A stretch of DNA of 64,000 bases from Kocuria sp. Lineage in GTDB: Bacteria > Actinomycetota > Actinomycetes > Actinomycetales > Micrococcaceae. Positions 33,055 to 43,984 of the stretch are shown one piece after another. The stretch spans positions 1 through 64,000 of the forward strand of contig NZ_JAUNTS010000014.1 of NCBI RefSeq assembly GCF_030538595.1, written 5' to 3'. Position numbers and translations under genes: made by a program. How positions within the stretch are numbered: position 1 is the stretch's first letter; each line of letters begins with the position of its first letter. The notes beneath the pieces are model-generated. The model was not told the origin of the DNA and made no database searches. It saw nothing but the letters and a program-made list of their open reading frames with translations.

Positions 33055-35622
33055 ATGGCCCCACGCAGGTCAGGATCACGATCACCCCGCCAAGAACTTC
33101 CCGCGGACTTCCGGGAGAATGTTGTTGACATTGATGTCACGGCGGAAATGGAAACCAGCTTCCTGGAGTACTCCTATTCCGTGATCTACTCCCGGGCTCT
33201 GCCGGACGCCCGGGACGGCCTCAAGCCCGTCCAGCGCCGCATCCTCTACATGATGGATGACATGGGCCTGCGCCCAGATCGCGGGCACGTGAAGTCTGCC
33301 CGCGTGGTGGGCGAAGTCATGGGTAAGTTGCACCCGCACAGTGATTCCGCGATCTATGACGCCATGGTCCGCCTGGCCCAGCCCTTTGCCATGCGCACGC
33401 CCCTGGTGGACGGCCACGGCAACTTTGGCTCACTGGATGATGGTCCCGCCGCCTCCCGGTACACGGAGGCGCGTTTGGCCCCGGCGGCGCTGACGCTGAC
33501 GGCGGACCTGGGTGAGGACGTGGTGGACTTCATCCCGAATTACGACAACCAGTTCACCCAGCCTGCCGTACTGCCCGCAGCCTTCCCCAACCTTCTGGTC
33601 AACGGGGCCTCCGGTATTGCGGTGGGCATGGCCACCAACATGGCACCGCACAACCTGCGTGAGGTGGTGGAGGGAGCCCGCCATCTGATTGACCACCCGG
33701 ATGCCACCTTGGCCCAGGTCATGAAGTTCATCCCGGGCCCGGATCTGCCTTCCGGTGGCCGGATTGTGGGGCTGGACGGAATCCGTGACGCCTACGAAAC
33801 CGGACGCGGTTCCTTCAAGACCCGCGCCACCGTGGCCGTGGAACAAGTCACCGCACGCAAACAAGGCATTGTGGTGACCGAACTGCCATACATGGTGGGC
33901 CCGGAAAAGGTCATTGAGAAGATCAAATCCGCAGTCCAGGCCAAGAAACTGGCCGGAATTTCCGATGTGGTGGATTTGACGGACCGCACCAACGGGCTGC
34001 GGCTGGTGATCGAGCTCAAAAACGGCTTCAACCCGCAGGCGGTGCTGGCCCAGCTCTACAAGCACACACCGCTGGAAGAGTCTTTCGGGATCAACAACGT
34101 GGCCCTGGTTGACGGTCAGCCGCGCACCATGGGGTTGCTTGACCTCTTGCGCGTCTACGTGGAGCACCGTCTCACGGTGGTGCGGCGCCGGACCGAACAC
34201 CGATTGGGCAAACGTCAAGATCGCCTCCACCTGGTGGAGGGTCTGCTGATCGCCATTGTGGACATTGACGAGGTCATTCAGATCATCCGGTCATCCGATG
34301 AAACTGCGGAGGCCCGTACGCGGCTCATGCAGGTCTTTGACCTCTCCCAGGCACAGGCAGATCACATCCTGGAACTGCGACTGCGCCAACTCACCAAGTT
34401 CTCCCGCATAGAGCTGGAAGCCGAGCGGGATGAGCTCCAGCGTGAGATTGCCGAGCTGGAGGCCATTTTGGCCTCGGACACGCGACTGCGGGCCGTGGTT
34501 TCCCAGGAACTGGCGGAGGTTGCCACCCAGCACGGAGATGAGCGCCGCACCACACTGCTGACCTCAGAGGATCTACCGGAAATCACCGCAGCCACGGCAA
34601 ACGCCAAGAAAGCCGGTCCCACCCTGGAGATCACCGACGATCCCTGCTGGGTGTTCCTCTCCACCTCCGGGCAGCTGGCACGCACCACGGACCGCACCCC
34701 CCTGGCTGAGCCCGGGCGCCGGATCAAACATGATGCGCTGCGCTCGCAAGTGGCCACCACAGCTCGCGGGGAAATTGGGGCTGTGACCTCTGCTGGGCGC
34801 ATGATCCGGGTCCCGGTTCTGGACGTTCCGGTGCTGCCCGATTACGACGGCGTGGCCAAGCTCTCCGACGGCGTTGCAGCCAAGGATTTCCTGAGCCTGG
34901 CCAAGGGCGAAGCGCTGGTGGGGCTGGCACCGCTGAATGCGGTCTTGGCGTTGGGAACCCGGCAGGGTGTGGTCAAACGGCTCAACCCCGAGCACCCTTT
35001 GAACCGTGACGACTGGGACATCATTTCCCTGAAGGGCACCGGTCGGGACCAGGATCAGGTGATTGGCGTGGAGGTTGCCGATGACTCCGCTGATCTGGTG
35101 TTCATCACCGCGCAGGCCAAGCTGTTGCATTTCCCGGCCGCCTCCGTGCGCCCGCAAGGAAGGACGGCAGGTGGCGTTGCGGGGATCAAGCTCGCCGAAG
35201 GCGATGCCGTGATCTTTTTTGGCCCGGCCCACAGCCAGGATCCGAACTCCGTGGTGGTCACCGTGGCCAAGGCGGATGAAGTCCTACCGGGGATGTCCGA
35301 ATACTCCGTCAAACTCACTCCCCTGTCCGAATACCCGGCCAAGGGCCGCGCCACGGGCGGTGTCCGGTGCCAGCGGTTCTTGCGTGGCGAGTCGGCGCTG
35401 ACCCTGGCTTGGGCCGGCCTGGGACCGGCCAAGGCAGCGTCCACTGCCGGTGTGGCGCGGTCCCTGCCCACGGAATACGGCCGACGGGACGGCTCCGGTG
35501 TCCCGCTGGAGCAGGTCATGGACGCCATTGGACCTGCCTGGGTGGAGCCGACGACGACGCCCCGCTCCCCCGCCGTCGTCGGGGACTCTGATGCCGATGC
35601 TGCTGTGGAGGGCGATCAGTGA
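33055..35622 (+). CDS. parC: DNA topoisomerase IV subunit A
   Basis: An 855-residue type IIA topoisomerase A subunit. The N-terminal block [28 protein letters not shown] is followed by the quinolone region and the catalytic Tyr in [13 protein letters not shown]-terminal beta-propeller starts near 540. The protein lacks the usual GyrA box, and the sequence [10 protein letters not shown] carries Ser96 where Gly is normal (see findings). ATG 33055 follows AAAGGAG by 11 bases. Pairing with the parE gene about 4 kb downstream on the other strand makes ParC, not GyrA, the right name. A GNAT gene overlaps its end by four bases. Confidence 0.93.
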   Translation: MAPRRSGSRSPRQELPADFRENVVDIDVTAEMETSFLEYSYSVIYSRALPDARDGLKPVQRRILYMMDDMGLRPDRGHVKSARVVGEVMGKLHPHSDSAIYDAMVRLAQPFAMRTPLVDGHGNFGSLDDGPAASRYTEARLAPAALTLTADLGEDVVDFIPNYDNQFTQPAVLPAAFPNLLVNGASGIAVGMATNMAPHNLREVVEGARHLIDHPDATLAQVMKFIPGPDLPSGGRIVGLDGIRDAYETGRGSFKTRATVAVEQVTARKQGIVVTELPYMVGPEKVIEKIKSAVQAKKLAGISDVVDLTDRTNGLRLVIELKNGFNPQAVLAQLYKHTPLEESFGINNVALVDGQPRTMGLLDLLRVYVEHRLTVVRRRTEHRLGKRQDRLHLVEGLLIAIVDIDEVIQIIRSSDETAEARTRLMQVFDLSQAQADHILELRLRQLTKFSRIELEAERDELQREIAELEAILASDTRLRAVVSQELAEVATQHGDERRTTLLTSEDLPEITAATANAKKAGPTLEITDDPCWVFLSTSGQLARTTDRTPLAEPGRRIKHDALRSQVATTARGEIGAVTSAGRMIRVPVLDVPVLPDYDGVAKLSDGVAAKDFLSLAKGEALVGLAPLNAVLALGTRQGVVKRLNPEHPLNRDDWDIISLKGTGRDQDQVIGVEVADDSADLVFITAQAKLLHFPAASVRPQGRTAGGVAGIKLAEGDAVIFFGPAHSQDPNSVVVTVAKADEVLPGMSEYSVKLTPLSEYPAKGRATGGVRCQRFLRGESALTLAWAGLGPAKAASTAGVARSLPTEYGRRDGSGVPLEQVMDAIGPAWVEPTTTPRSPAVVGDSDADAAVEGDQ

Positions 35623-36161
35623 ACCAGGGAGTACGCGCCGGCCGTCTAGGTGATGGTTTGCTGCTCCACGAATTGGCCGCAGCCACCTTCCACCATGCCT
35701 GCCCGCCAGGCGTTTCAGCTGCCACGGCTGCTGCGCACGTGCAGCGGGAGCTGTCCACTGACAGGTTTGAGCAGTGGTTGGCAGACCCGGATCACCACAT
35801 CCAGGTCATGACCCATGATGGCGCCCCGGTGGGGTACGCGGTGGCGGTGGCAGGCCGTCCGGTGGCTGTCACCGGCGAGCTGGCCGATACCCAACTGCTG
35901 GAGGAGACCACCCTGTGGTTTCTGTCCAAGTTCTACGTCCTGGCGCAGGCCCGCGGGTCCGGTGTGGCCGGGGAGCTCATGGACTCCGTGATCCAAGACG
36001 CCACGGTGAATGGGTCCACCGGACTGTGGCTGACCGTGAACCAACTCAATCCGCGCGCCAATGCCTTTTATGAACGCCGCGGTTTCCGGGTGGTGGGAAC
36101 CACCACCTTTCCCATGGGTGGGCAGGTCCACGACGACCACGTTCGTTTGCTGCGGCTCTGA
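35619..36161 (+). CDS. GNAT-family N-acetyltransferase
   Basis: A 180-residue acetyltransferase starting at GTG 35619 inside the parC stop (GTGA overlap). The acetyl-CoA motif is [16 protein letters not shown], followed by the typical [23 protein letters not shown] end of GNAT domains and a His-rich tail. Substrate unknown. Residues ~50-75 form the antiparallel strands of the fold. The overlap with parC indicates shared expression, but a functional link is not evident. Confidence 0.88.
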   Translation: MNQGVRAGRLGDGLLLHELAAATFHHACPPGVSAATAAAHVQRELSTDRFEQWLADPDHHIQVMTHDGAPVGYAVAVAGRPVAVTGELADTQLLEETTLWFLSKFYVLAQARGSGVAGELMDSVIQDATVNGSTGLWLTVNQLNPRANAFYERRGFRVVGTTTFPMGGQVHDDHVRLLRL

Positions 36162-36180
36162 CCTTTACGCCGAAACAACT

Positions 36181-36240
36181 GCCTGTCCGGCGCCACTGGG
36201 CGCTACTTGGTGCTGTCCGGCGCTGCTCGGTGCTGTTACG
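36181..36240. repeat. Short imperfect direct repeat between GNAT and mdh
   Basis: Two copies with a 30-bp period share CTGTCCGGCGC (from 36183 and 36213) and similar CACTGGGCGC / TGCTCGGTGC halves. They fill most of the 87-base gap between two convergent genes and replace a normal terminator. Confidence 0.5.
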
Positions 36241-36248
36241 GCGGGGGT

Positions 36249-37310
36249 TCAGGCACCGGGGCCCAGGAGGCCCAGTTCCTCCACGGCTGCGCGTTCGACC
36301 ACCAATTCCGCAACGGAGCGGTCAATGCGTTCCCGGGAAAAAGCATCAATCTCCCAGGGTTCCACAATGCTGTAATCGCCCTCTGAACAGGTCACGGGGA
36401 AGGAACTGATCACTCCGGCCGGCACACCGTGGGCGCCCGTGGAGGGTACGGCCATGGAGGTCCACTGCCCTCGATCCGTTCCACGCAACCAGCTGCGGAT
36501 GTGATGCAAGGTGGCATGCGCGGCCGAGGCCACGGACGATCCGCCGCGCACCGCAATGATTTCCGCACCGCGTTTGGCCACCTTGGGGATGAAAAACTCA
36601 TCAATCCACTGCCGGTCGTACCCGCGTTCGGCCAGCACTTCCTCCGCGGAACGCCCCAGCACCGTGGCGTGGGTGAGGTCCACGTACTGGGAAGCGGAGT
36701 GGTTTCCCCAGATGGCAATTCCCGCCACGTCATTGACGGACACCTCGCAGGCCAGCGCCAACTGAGCTTCTGCCCTGTGATGGTCCAGACGGGTCAGCGC
36801 GGTGAACCGTTCACGGGGTACATCCGGGGCGTGGGAGGCAGCAATGAGAGCGTTGGTATTGGCTGGATTTCCCACCACCACGGCGCGGAAAGCATCCGCA
36901 GCAGCGTGGTTGATGGCACGGCCCTGGACCGAAAAAATCCCGGCGTTGGCGCTGAGCAGATCAGCACGCTCCATGCCCTTGGAGCGCGGTTTGGCCCCGA
37001 TCAATAAGCCAACTTCTGCGCCGTCGAACGCCTGATTCGGGTCATCAAAAACATCCACCGACTCCAGCAGCGGCATGGCTCCATCCAGTAGTTCCATGGC
37101 CACGCCCTCGGCAGCGCGTGCCGCTTCCGGGATTTCCAGCAGTCTGAGCCGCACGGGAGTGTCCGGTCCCAACAGCGCACCTGCAGCGGCACGAAAAACA
37201 GTGGAGTAACCAATCTGACCAGCGGCACCGGTGATGGTCACCGTCACTGCGGGGATGTGTTCCGCGCAGCCCTGTGCACTGGACGCATCGGATGGGAGGG
37301 TGCTGGCCAT
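36249..37310 (-). CDS. mdh: Malate dehydrogenase
   Basis: A 353-residue NAD-dependent malate dehydrogenase (oxaloacetate/malate step of the TCA cycle). ATG 37310 follows GCAGGAGT at a good distance; a longer frame to 37388 is unsupported. Visible are the nucleotide loop [26 protein letters not shown], the substrate-binding RLDHHRAE and the catalytic His in [16 protein letters not shown]. The N-terminal ~20 residues and C-terminal ~10 exceed the usual ~328. The terminator of the upstream lactate permease gene lies 59 bases before its start, so mdh has its own promoter. Confidence 0.95.
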   Translation of the reverse strand: MASTLPSDASSAQGCAEHIPAVTVTITGAAGQIGYSTVFRAAAGALLGPDTPVRLRLLEIPEAARAAEGVAMELLDGAMPLLESVDVFDDPNQAFDGAEVGLLIGAKPRSKGMERADLLSANAGIFSVQGRAINHAAADAFRAVVVGNPANTNALIAASHAPDVPRERFTALTRLDHHRAEAQLALACEVSVNDVAGIAIWGNHSASQYVDLTHATVLGRSAEEVLAERGYDRQWIDEFFIPKVAKRGAEIIAVRGGSSVASAAHATLHHIRSWLRGTDRGQWTSMAVPSTGAHGVPAGVISSFPVTCSEGDYSIVEPWEIDAFSRERIDRSVAELVVERAAVEELGLLGPGA

Positions 37311-37368
37311 GGTCAACTCCTGCGTTGCTGGGACCTGCCGCGGATTTTTCCGGTGCGGCACAAGAACA

Positions 37369-37404
37369 AAGGGTCTGTGGTGACTCACATCACCACAGAC
37401 CCTT
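37369..37404 (-). terminator. Terminator of the lactate permease gene
   Basis: AAGGGTCTGTGGTGA (37369-37383) and TCACCACAGACCCTT (37390-37404) are perfect 15-bp arms. Read on the minus strand the hairpin is followed by TTGTTCTTG. It begins 17 bases after the permease stop codon. Confidence 0.8.
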
Positions 37405-37420
37405 CCATCCTAGACAGGTC

Positions 37421-39037
37421 TCAGAGCACCAGCGACAGCACAAACACCCAAGCACACAGCACGGCCAGCAGACCCAGGCTGTAGAGCAGAACCTGGCGGG
37501 TCAGATCCGCCTCCTTGCCCTGCTCCCCCACGGCAGCCGTGGCAATGGCAATCGACTGCGGTGAGATCACCTTGGCCATCACACCGCCTGCGGTGTTGGA
37601 GGCCACCAGCAGTGTCTGGCTGGTCCCGATCTGCCCGGCGGTCACGGCCTGCAAGGAGGCGAACAGTGTGTTGTTGTTGACCACGGAACCGGTCACGAAC
37701 ACCCCGATCCAGCCGATGATCGGGGACAGCAGCGGGAAGACGCCACCCGTGGCCGCCAGTGCCAGGGCCATGGCGGAAGACATCCCGGTAAAGTTCATCA
37801 CGTTGGCCACCGCCATGACCATGCAAATCATCAGGATGGGACCCCACAGCTGCCGACCTGCCCCCAACAGCTCCTCACCGCTTTGTTTCCACGTGATGCT
37901 GGGGGTCACCAGGATGGTGAACAAGGCTGCGCACAGGATGGCGGTTCCGGAGGCCGCAAGAATCCCCCAGCTCCAGAGCACGTCCACAGCCGTGGTCTCC
38001 GCCACGATGGGGGCTGTGCGCGCCACCGCCTGGTGCAGGAACGGCATGGGGACAGCCACCGTGGCACGGCCCAGGAAGTCAACGACGGCGGTCACGGACC
38101 ACAGCAGGATGAAACCGGAAAGAATGTAGAACGGCGACCACGCCTGAACCACTTTGCCGAAGGTGACGGGCTGTTGGTCAGCGCGCAGATCCTCCAGTGC
38201 CGGGGCGTGAGCCTCCCGGTAAATGGTGCGGGGGCTCCACCGGCGCAGCAACAGAGCCATGGCCGCCATGCCCACCAGCGGCGGGATGATGTCCACCAAC
38301 TCTGGTCCTGCCACCCACAGGATGATGGATTGCAGGCCGGACACCAGTATGCCGATGGCCAGGGCCACCAACCCGGTTTCCTTCACACCGCGCCGTCCGT
38401 CCAGGATGGCCACCAGCAGAACGGGGATGAACACCATGATCCCCTGGATCACCAGGACCATCATGCGGGACAGGTCAGTCAAGGGAACATCACCCTGCGC
38501 GGCACCCACGATCACGGGGATGCCGATGGCGCCGTAACCGCCAAAGGCTGCGTTGGCCACCAGAGCAATACCTGCTGCTCGCAACGGCCGGAACCCCAGG
38601 TTGACCAGAAGTGCGCCGCAGATTGCGATGGGGATGCCGAAGCCTGCGGCCCCCTCCAGGAATCCGCCGAAGCAGAAGGCGATCAGCAGCACTTGCAGCC
38701 GCTGATCTTCCGAGATGGCGGAAATGGAAGATCGAATGACGTCAAAATAGCCAGCGCGCACGGCGATCCGGTACAGCCACACCGCCATCAGCACAATCCA
38801 GCCGATCGGCCACAAGCCACCCAGGAAGCCGTAGACGACGGCGGATCCGGTGGCCGCCAACGGAAGCCCAAAGACCAGTGCGCCCAGACCCACAGCCAGG
38901 ATCAAGGCGATGAGGGAGGCTTTGAGGCCGGTGAGTTTGAAGACGGTGAGTCCCAGGAGGAACACAATGATCGGTAGAGCGGCAACGAGTGCGGAGAGCA
39001 ACGGTGACCCGAGCGGGTCATAATCCTGGAGCCACAT
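37421..39037 (-). CDS. lctP: L-lactate permease (LctP family)
   Basis: A 538-residue integral membrane protein with 12 or more hydrophobic segments, of the lactate permease family that takes up lactate (or glycolate) with protons. ATG 39037 (MWLQDYDPLGSPLLSALVAA) matches the typical family start; an upstream frame adds 20 polar residues. Family blocks include GGFLEGAAGFGIPIAICGALLV and the C-terminal SVVNNNTLFASLQ region. No lactate dehydrogenase gene is adjacent. It is monocistronic, with a strong terminator and a ~235-base upstream region. Confidence 0.93.
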   Translation of the reverse strand: MWLQDYDPLGSPLLSALVAALPIIVFLLGLTVFKLTGLKASLIALILAVGLGALVFGLPLAATGSAVVYGFLGGLWPIGWIVLMAVWLYRIAVRAGYFDVIRSSISAISEDQRLQVLLIAFCFGGFLEGAAGFGIPIAICGALLVNLGFRPLRAAGIALVANAAFGGYGAIGIPVIVGAAQGDVPLTDLSRMMVLVIQGIMVFIPVLLVAILDGRRGVKETGLVALAIGILVSGLQSIILWVAGPELVDIIPPLVGMAAMALLLRRWSPRTIYREAHAPALEDLRADQQPVTFGKVVQAWSPFYILSGFILLWSVTAVVDFLGRATVAVPMPFLHQAVARTAPIVAETTAVDVLWSWGILAASGTAILCAALFTILVTPSITWKQSGEELLGAGRQLWGPILMICMVMAVANVMNFTGMSSAMALALAATGGVFPLLSPIIGWIGVFVTGSVVNNNTLFASLQAVTAGQIGTSQTLLVASNTAGGVMAKVISPQSIAIATAAVGEQGKEADLTRQVLLYSLGLLAVLCAWVFVLSLVL

Positions 39038-39272
39038 GAGGTGAGCAGCCCTTTCGGGACGTGATGACAGGCCATCAACAACTACCCAAGAACTCACGCA
39101 ACACGATCCACCGTTGGCTGGTTGCGCTTATGTTGTGATGCCTGGTGAACACCTCAAATTTTACGGAAAATACCCTTCCAAAAGCATCCAGTTGCCACAG
39201 GTTCCCAACACAACCCAACAGAAACCCACTGTTTGCCACCTGGTTGATCTGTGTCAACCACGGTGGCGCACC

Positions 39273-41438
39273 TCAAGCGTCGATCCGCTCCGTGTCCAGC
39301 TGGGCAGCTCCGGCAATGATGAAGTCCTTGCGCGGGGCAACTTCTGAGCCCATCAACAGGGAGAAGGCGCGTTCGGCCGCCTCCGCGCCCTCCACGGTCA
39401 CCCGGCGCAGCATACGGTGACGGATGTCCATGGTGGTTTCCGCCAGTTGGTCAGCGTCCATTTCGCCCAAGCCCTTGTAGCGCTGGATCGGCTCCTTGTA
39501 GGACCGGCCCTCCGCTTCCAGATCGGACAGCAGCGTGTGTAGCTCACGCTCGGAGTAGGTGTAGACCATCTCATTGGGCTTGGAGCCCCGATTGACAATT
39601 TCCACCCGGTGCAACGGCGGGACCGCCGCGTACACCTTGCCGGCCTCCACCAGCGGCCGCATGTAGCGGTAGAACAGTGTCAGCAACAGAGTGCGAATGT
39701 GGGCGCCGTCCACGTCTGCGTCCGTCATCATGATGATCTTCCCGTAGCGGGCAGCTTCAACATCAAAGGTCCGGCCGGAGCCGGCGCCGATCACCTGGAT
39801 CAATGCGGCGCATTCGGCATTGGCCAGCATGTCCGTGACGGAGGCTTTCTGCACGTTGAGGATCTTGCCGCGGATGGGCAGCAATGCTTGGTTCTCAGAG
39901 TCCCGGGCCAACCGTGCCGTCCCCAGTGCGGAGTCGCCCTCCACAATGAACAGCTCCGATGCGCCCACGTCCGTGGAACGGCACTCCACCAGCTTGGTGG
40001 GCATGGAGGAAGTCTCCAAGGCGTTCTTGCGCCGTTGGGTTTCCTTGTGGAGCCGCGCGGAGATCCGCGACTTCATCTCCGCGACCACCTTTTCCAACAC
40101 CGCCGTGGCTTGGTTCTTTTGATCTCGCTTGGTGGCGGTCAGGGCCTTGGTCAGTTCTTTCTCCACCACCTTGGAGACAATTTGGCGCACGGCCGGGGTG
40201 CCCAAGATCTCCTTGGTCTGGCCTTCAAACTGGGGTTCGGCCAACCGAACGGTCAGCACCGCGGTGAGGCCCGCCATGACGTCGTCTTTGTCGATCTTGT
40301 CGTTGCCCACCTTCAAACGTCGGGCATTGGCTTCGATCTGCTTGCGGAACACTTTGACCAGGGCTTGTTCAAATCCGGTCTGGTGGGTTCCGCCTTTGGG
40401 CGTGGAAATGATGTTGACGAATGTACGCACCGTGGTGTCGTACCCGATTCCCCAGCGCAGCGCCACATCTACCTCGCAGTCACGCTCCACCTCCTGCAGA
40501 CGCGAGTGTCCGCCGTCGTCAAGCACCGGAACGGTTTCCGTGAAGGAGGCTTCCCCCTGGAAGCGCCAAATATCCGTGACGGATTCGTCCGTGGCCAGGA
40601 AGTCGGCGAATTCGGAGATGCCGCCGTCGTGTTGGAAGACCTCCTCGTGGGTTGCCAGCTCCCCCGCGGTACCGGGCGCGCGGCGTTCATCCCGCACCGT
40701 GATCCGAAGACCGGGGATCAAGAATGCAGTGGTGCGGGCACGGTTGACCAAGTCCTGGTACGCGAACTGGGCATCCGGGGTGAAGATTTGGCGGTCTGCC
40801 CAGTAGCGGATTCGGGTACCCGTCACACCGCGGCGTGCTTTGCCAACCACTTCCAGTTCGGAGCCTGACACAAAGGCGGTGAAGGGTGCCTCCGGGGACG
40901 GTGCGCCCTTGTCCGTGAACGTGCCGGGCTCACCGCGTCGAAAGGACATCTGATAGGTCTTGCCACCACGGTCCACTTGCACGTCCAGCCGGGAGGAGAG
41001 CGCGTTGACCACGGAGGCGCCCACGCCGTGCAGGCCGCCGGAAGCCGTGTAAGAACCGCCGCCGAACTTGCCGCCGGCGTGCAGTTTGGTGAACACCACC
41101 TCCACGCCGGAGAGCCCTGTACGCGGTTCCTTGTCAATGGGGATGCCACGGCCGTCGTCGTGAACCTCCACGCAACCATCCCGGTGCAGGATCACGGTGA
41201 TGTGATGCCCGTAACCGGCAAGGGCCTCATCCACGGAGTTGTCGATGATCTCCCACAGGCAGTGCATCAACCCCCGAGAATCCGTGGAGCCGATATACAT
41301 ACCGGGGCGCTTGCGCACAGCCTCCAGCCCCTCCAGGACGGAGAGGTGGCGGGCGTTGTACTCGGATTTGGTGGGGCTCACGTTGAAGGAGTCTCCTGCT
41401 GACGCGGGGAAGGTCCGCACCGGTGGTTGGGCGGACAC
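39273..41438 (-). CDS. parE: DNA topoisomerase IV subunit B
   Basis: A 721-residue GHKL-ATPase topoisomerase subunit that supplies ATP-driven strand passage to ParC. Visible are the GHKL motifs [24 protein letters not shown] and [15 protein letters not shown], the QTK-like ATP contact, and the TOPRIM region [18 protein letters not shown] with [17 protein letters not shown]. The EGDSALG version is typical of actinobacterial ParE. GTG 41438 is used as start; no clear ribosome binding site precedes it, and TAGAGT occurs ~25 bases upstream. parC is on the opposite strand, so the two subunits are not co-transcribed. Confidence 0.94.
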   Translation of the reverse strand: MSAQPPVRTFPASAGDSFNVSPTKSEYNARHLSVLEGLEAVRKRPGMYIGSTDSRGLMHCLWEIIDNSVDEALAGYGHHITVILHRDGCVEVHDDGRGIPIDKEPRTGLSGVEVVFTKLHAGGKFGGGSYTASGGLHGVGASVVNALSSRLDVQVDRGGKTYQMSFRRGEPGTFTDKGAPSPEAPFTAFVSGSELEVVGKARRGVTGTRIRYWADRQIFTPDAQFAYQDLVNRARTTAFLIPGLRITVRDERRAPGTAGELATHEEVFQHDGGISEFADFLATDESVTDIWRFQGEASFTETVPVLDDGGHSRLQEVERDCEVDVALRWGIGYDTTVRTFVNIISTPKGGTHQTGFEQALVKVFRKQIEANARRLKVGNDKIDKDDVMAGLTAVLTVRLAEPQFEGQTKEILGTPAVRQIVSKVVEKELTKALTATKRDQKNQATAVLEKVVAEMKSRISARLHKETQRRKNALETSSMPTKLVECRSTDVGASELFIVEGDSALGTARLARDSENQALLPIRGKILNVQKASVTDMLANAECAALIQVIGAGSGRTFDVEAARYGKIIMMTDADVDGAHIRTLLLTLFYRYMRPLVEAGKVYAAVPPLHRVEIVNRGSKPNEMVYTYSERELHTLLSDLEAEGRSYKEPIQRYKGLGEMDADQLAETTMDIRHRMLRRVTVEGAEAAERAFSLLMGSEVAPRKDFIIAGAAQLDTERIDA

Positions 41439-41728
41439 CCGGCGGGTAGTCCGGGCGCCCTTACTCTAATGCGCTCGCCTGCACAGCAGCCCCGGAAGAC
41501 GACGACGCGGCGCGTCACCACCGCACCGGGATCACCCTGTGGCGCGCATCAACGTGGTTGAGGCCCGTAGCAAGGCAGTTGAGCTCGCCACCAACGTGAG
41601 CCACGTGCGCGGTGGGCGAAAACACCTTCGGGGTGGAATGACTTTTCGGGTCCGCGTGGTTGTATGGACGTACTCGCGTGGAGGGTGAGACCGCCGTGCG
41701 AAGTTTCAGAGTCTGAAGGAGGATGTCT

Positions 41729-41929
41729 GTGAACGCCACACTAGAGACCCCTAAATTGAATGCCACCCATCGCTGCGATGCCTGCGGCGCCCAGGCCTAC
41801 GTGCGGGTTGTCCTCCAGTCCACCGGAGGGGAACTCTTGTTCTGCGCCCATCACGCACGCGCCAACGAGGACAAATTGCGTCCCATGGCCGCGTCCTGGG
41901 AGGACGAAACCGAACGCATCAATGCCTGA
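41729..41929 (+). CDS. DUF7455 family zinc-ribbon-like small protein
   Basis: A 66-residue protein. GTG 41729 is preferred because GAAGGAGG (41715-41722) is six bases upstream, an ideal distance; the ATG at 41723 abuts that site. HRCDACGAQAYVRV and LLFCAHHARANEDKL provide two Cys and further Cys/His residues for one zinc. The family is actinobacterial and often found near sigA and parE, as here. A DNA- or RNA polymerase-related role would fit the neighbourhood, but it is unknown. It ends 45 bases before a strong terminator. Confidence 0.87.
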   Translation: MNATLETPKLNATHRCDACGAQAYVRVVLQSTGGELLFCAHHARANEDKLRPMAASWEDETERINA

Positions 41930-41973
41930 GAGCATGATCTTGGCGGACCGGGTGGTGTGACCCGGTTGACATG

Positions 41974-42009
41974 ACGGATGGCCCGGTACGGACGTACCGG
42001 GCCATCCGT
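41974..42009 (+). terminator. Terminator after the DUF7455 gene
   Basis: ACGGATGGCCCGGTACG (41974-41990) and its exact complement (41993-42009) are followed by TTGTTCT. A classic intrinsic terminator. Confidence 0.9.
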
Positions 42010-42028
42010 TTGTTCTCAGCGCCTACCT

Positions 42029-42103
42029 ACCCTCCGCCGAGTTGCCAGTTGCGTGGCCGCTGGGTGTCTCAGGGGCCACACCACTGACAACTCGGCGGAG
42101 GGT
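42029..42103. repeat. Long inverted repeat with CTCCGCCGA core, next to alsS
   Basis: ACCCTCCGCCGAGTTG (42029-42044) and CAACTCGGCGGAGGGT (42088-42103) are perfect arms. CAGT/ACTG and GTGGCC/GGCCAC continue the stem inward. It lies six bases after the alsS stop and probably ends alsS transcription. Its core is shared with the repeat at 60115-60185. Confidence 0.85.
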
Positions 42104-42109
42104 GAGGGG

Positions 42110-43786
42110 TTAGTTCAGCGCAGAATCGTCCAGGTGGGCAGCCAAGTCCACGTTGTCCGTGTAGTCCACTGCCACGTCCACAATGGAGACACCCGGAGTA
42201 CTCGTGGCCTCAACGAAGGCCGACTTGAACTCCTCCAGGGTGTGCACCCGGTGGCCATGAGCATTCATGGCTTCAGCGAACTTCACGGAGTCATAATCCC
42301 CCAGCTCGACGCCGGAGGTGCGGCCGTATTTCATCACCTGCTGGAACGCCACCATGTCATAGGCGTTGTCCCGCATGATCACGTGTACCAGGTTCAGCCC
42401 CAAACGAGTGGCTGTTTCCAAATCCTGAGCGGAGTAGAGGAAGCCACCGTCACCAGAGATGGACACCACGGGGTGCTCCGGGCGGACCAGTGCTGCTGCA
42501 ATGGCCCACGGCAGCGCCACGCCCAAGGTCTGCTGGCCGTTGGAGAACAGCAAGGTGCGCGGTTCATAGGTGCGGAAATAACGGGCCAGGTAAATCGAAT
42601 GGGAGCCAATGTCGGCGGCCACCGTGGTCTTGTCATCCTCAATGAGGTCCCGGATCACATAGGCCAGGTGCCCGGGATGAACCCCCAGCTGCGTATCCGG
42701 CTTGGAGCGTGCCTGCGTTTCAAAAGCCGCCAAAGCATCCCGCTGCACGGCGATTTCATCCTGGGCCGCCTGGTCCAGCTCCACACCTTTCAACTGCTCG
42801 GCCAAGATCTCCAGGGTCTGGGCGATGTTCCCGCGCAGCTCCAAATTGGGCTGGTACGCGTTGTCCAGGTCCGCAGGGATGGTGTCCAGGTGAATGATCT
42901 TTCGATCCGCGCGGGTGTTCCAAATGATGGGGTCGTATTCCACGGTGTCGTAGCCGATGGTCAGCACAACATCCGCCCTGGAGAGCAAGATGTCCCCGGG
43001 CTGATTTCGGAACAGACCTACCCGGCCCAGGAAGTGCTGCTCCAGATCACGGGAGATGGCCCCGGCAGCCTGGAAGGTTTCCACCACGGGTAACCCGGTG
43101 GCTCGAACCACGTGGCGCAATGCTGCCGTGGATTCAGGGTCAGAGGCTCGTAGACCCACCAGCAGCACGGGACACGCGGCCTCTTTCACCGCCTGGACCG
43201 TGAGATCAATGGAGACCTGGGCTGCGGGCCCCTGCGGCGCCACGTGCTTCTTGCGCAACGCGGATTTGGTGGTGGGCGCGTTGGTCACGCTGGCCGGAAG
43301 CATCACGGCAGCCGCACCTTTGGGCTCAGTGGTTGCCGTGCGAAAAGCATTGGCCAACGCTTCCGCCACGTCATTGGGATCCGTGGATTCCACGGAAGAT
43401 TTGGTCACCGGTGCCAAAAAGTTCACCGCATCCAGTGACTGGTGTGTGCGTTTGAGCCGATCAGGCAGACCCACCGTGCCCGCAATGGCCACCACCGGGT
43501 CCTGCTCCGTGGTGGCGGTCAGTAAACCCGTGGCCAGATTGGTGGTACCCGGGCCGGAGGTCACCAGCACCACGCCGGGAACTCTCGTCAAGCGCCCTAC
43601 GGCTTGAGCCATGAACACGGCATTTTGTTCGTGCCGGCACACCACCAGTTGGATCTCCGGGGCATCCACCAGTGCGTCATAGACCGAGTCGATCTTGGCG
43701 CCAGGCACTCCGAACACATATCTCACCCCCTGCTCACGGAGAGTGTCGACCACCAGTTGTGCGCTACGAACACTGCTTTCACTCAT
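42110..43786 (-). CDS. alsS: Catabolic acetolactate synthase AlsS
   Basis: A 558-residue thiamine-diphosphate enzyme condensing two pyruvates to 2-acetolactate. It resembles Bacillus AlsS rather than anabolic Ilv[37 protein letters not shown] and [18 protein letters not shown] are close to that group. The ThDP motif is [15 protein letters not shown]...RDNAYD and the activating Glu lies in [13 protein letters not shown]. No ilvN-like small subunit is adjacent, as expected for the catabolic form. Its partner acetolactate decarboxylase is at 62401-63150. The ribosome binding site is weak (GGTGA). Confidence 0.92.
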   Translation of the reverse strand: MSESSVRSAQLVVDTLREQGVRYVFGVPGAKIDSVYDALVDAPEIQLVVCRHEQNAVFMAQAVGRLTRVPGVVLVTSGPGTTNLATGLLTATTEQDPVVAIAGTVGLPDRLKRTHQSLDAVNFLAPVTKSSVESTDPNDVAEALANAFRTATTEPKGAAAVMLPASVTNAPTTKSALRKKHVAPQGPAAQVSIDLTVQAVKEAACPVLLVGLRASDPESTAALRHVVRATGLPVVETFQAAGAISRDLEQHFLGRVGLFRNQPGDILLSRADVVLTIGYDTVEYDPIIWNTRADRKIIHLDTIPADLDNAYQPNLELRGNIAQTLEILAEQLKGVELDQAAQDEIAVQRDALAAFETQARSKPDTQLGVHPGHLAYVIRDLIEDDKTTVAADIGSHSIYLARYFRTYEPRTLLFSNGQQTLGVALPWAIAAALVRPEHPVVSISGDGGFLYSAQDLETATRLGLNLVHVIMRDNAYDMVAFQQVMKYGRTSGVELGDYDSVKFAEAMNAHGHRVHTLEEFKSAFVEATSTPGVSIVDVAVDYTDNVDLAAHLDDSALN

Positions 43787-43914
43787 GAGTCACCAGATTT
43801 GCGGTTCAGTTGGGGTTAGAACTCTTTGATCGTATGACTCCGCGTGGGGTTTGGTTGCTTTCTGCGGGGTAATTCACGTCATCCCATGACTCACCTCACA
43901 CCCCGCAACCACAA

Positions 43915-43956
43915 CGACGCCGGTGGCGCACCGTGCAAGGTGCGCCACCGGCGTCG
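43915..43956 (-). terminator. Terminator of sigA
   Basis: CGACGCCGGTGGCGCACC (43915-43932) and its exact complement (43939-43956) enclose GTGCAA. It lies 28 bases after the sigA stop codon. Confidence 0.8.
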
Positions 43957-43984
43957 TCGTTGGGAACCAGCTCAGGCTGCGGTA

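Noticed and set aside
41515-41766. 83-codon minus-strand frame in the parE-DUF7455 gap
   Set aside because: Overlaps the ribosome binding site and start of the DUF7455 gene; no start site, no similarity.
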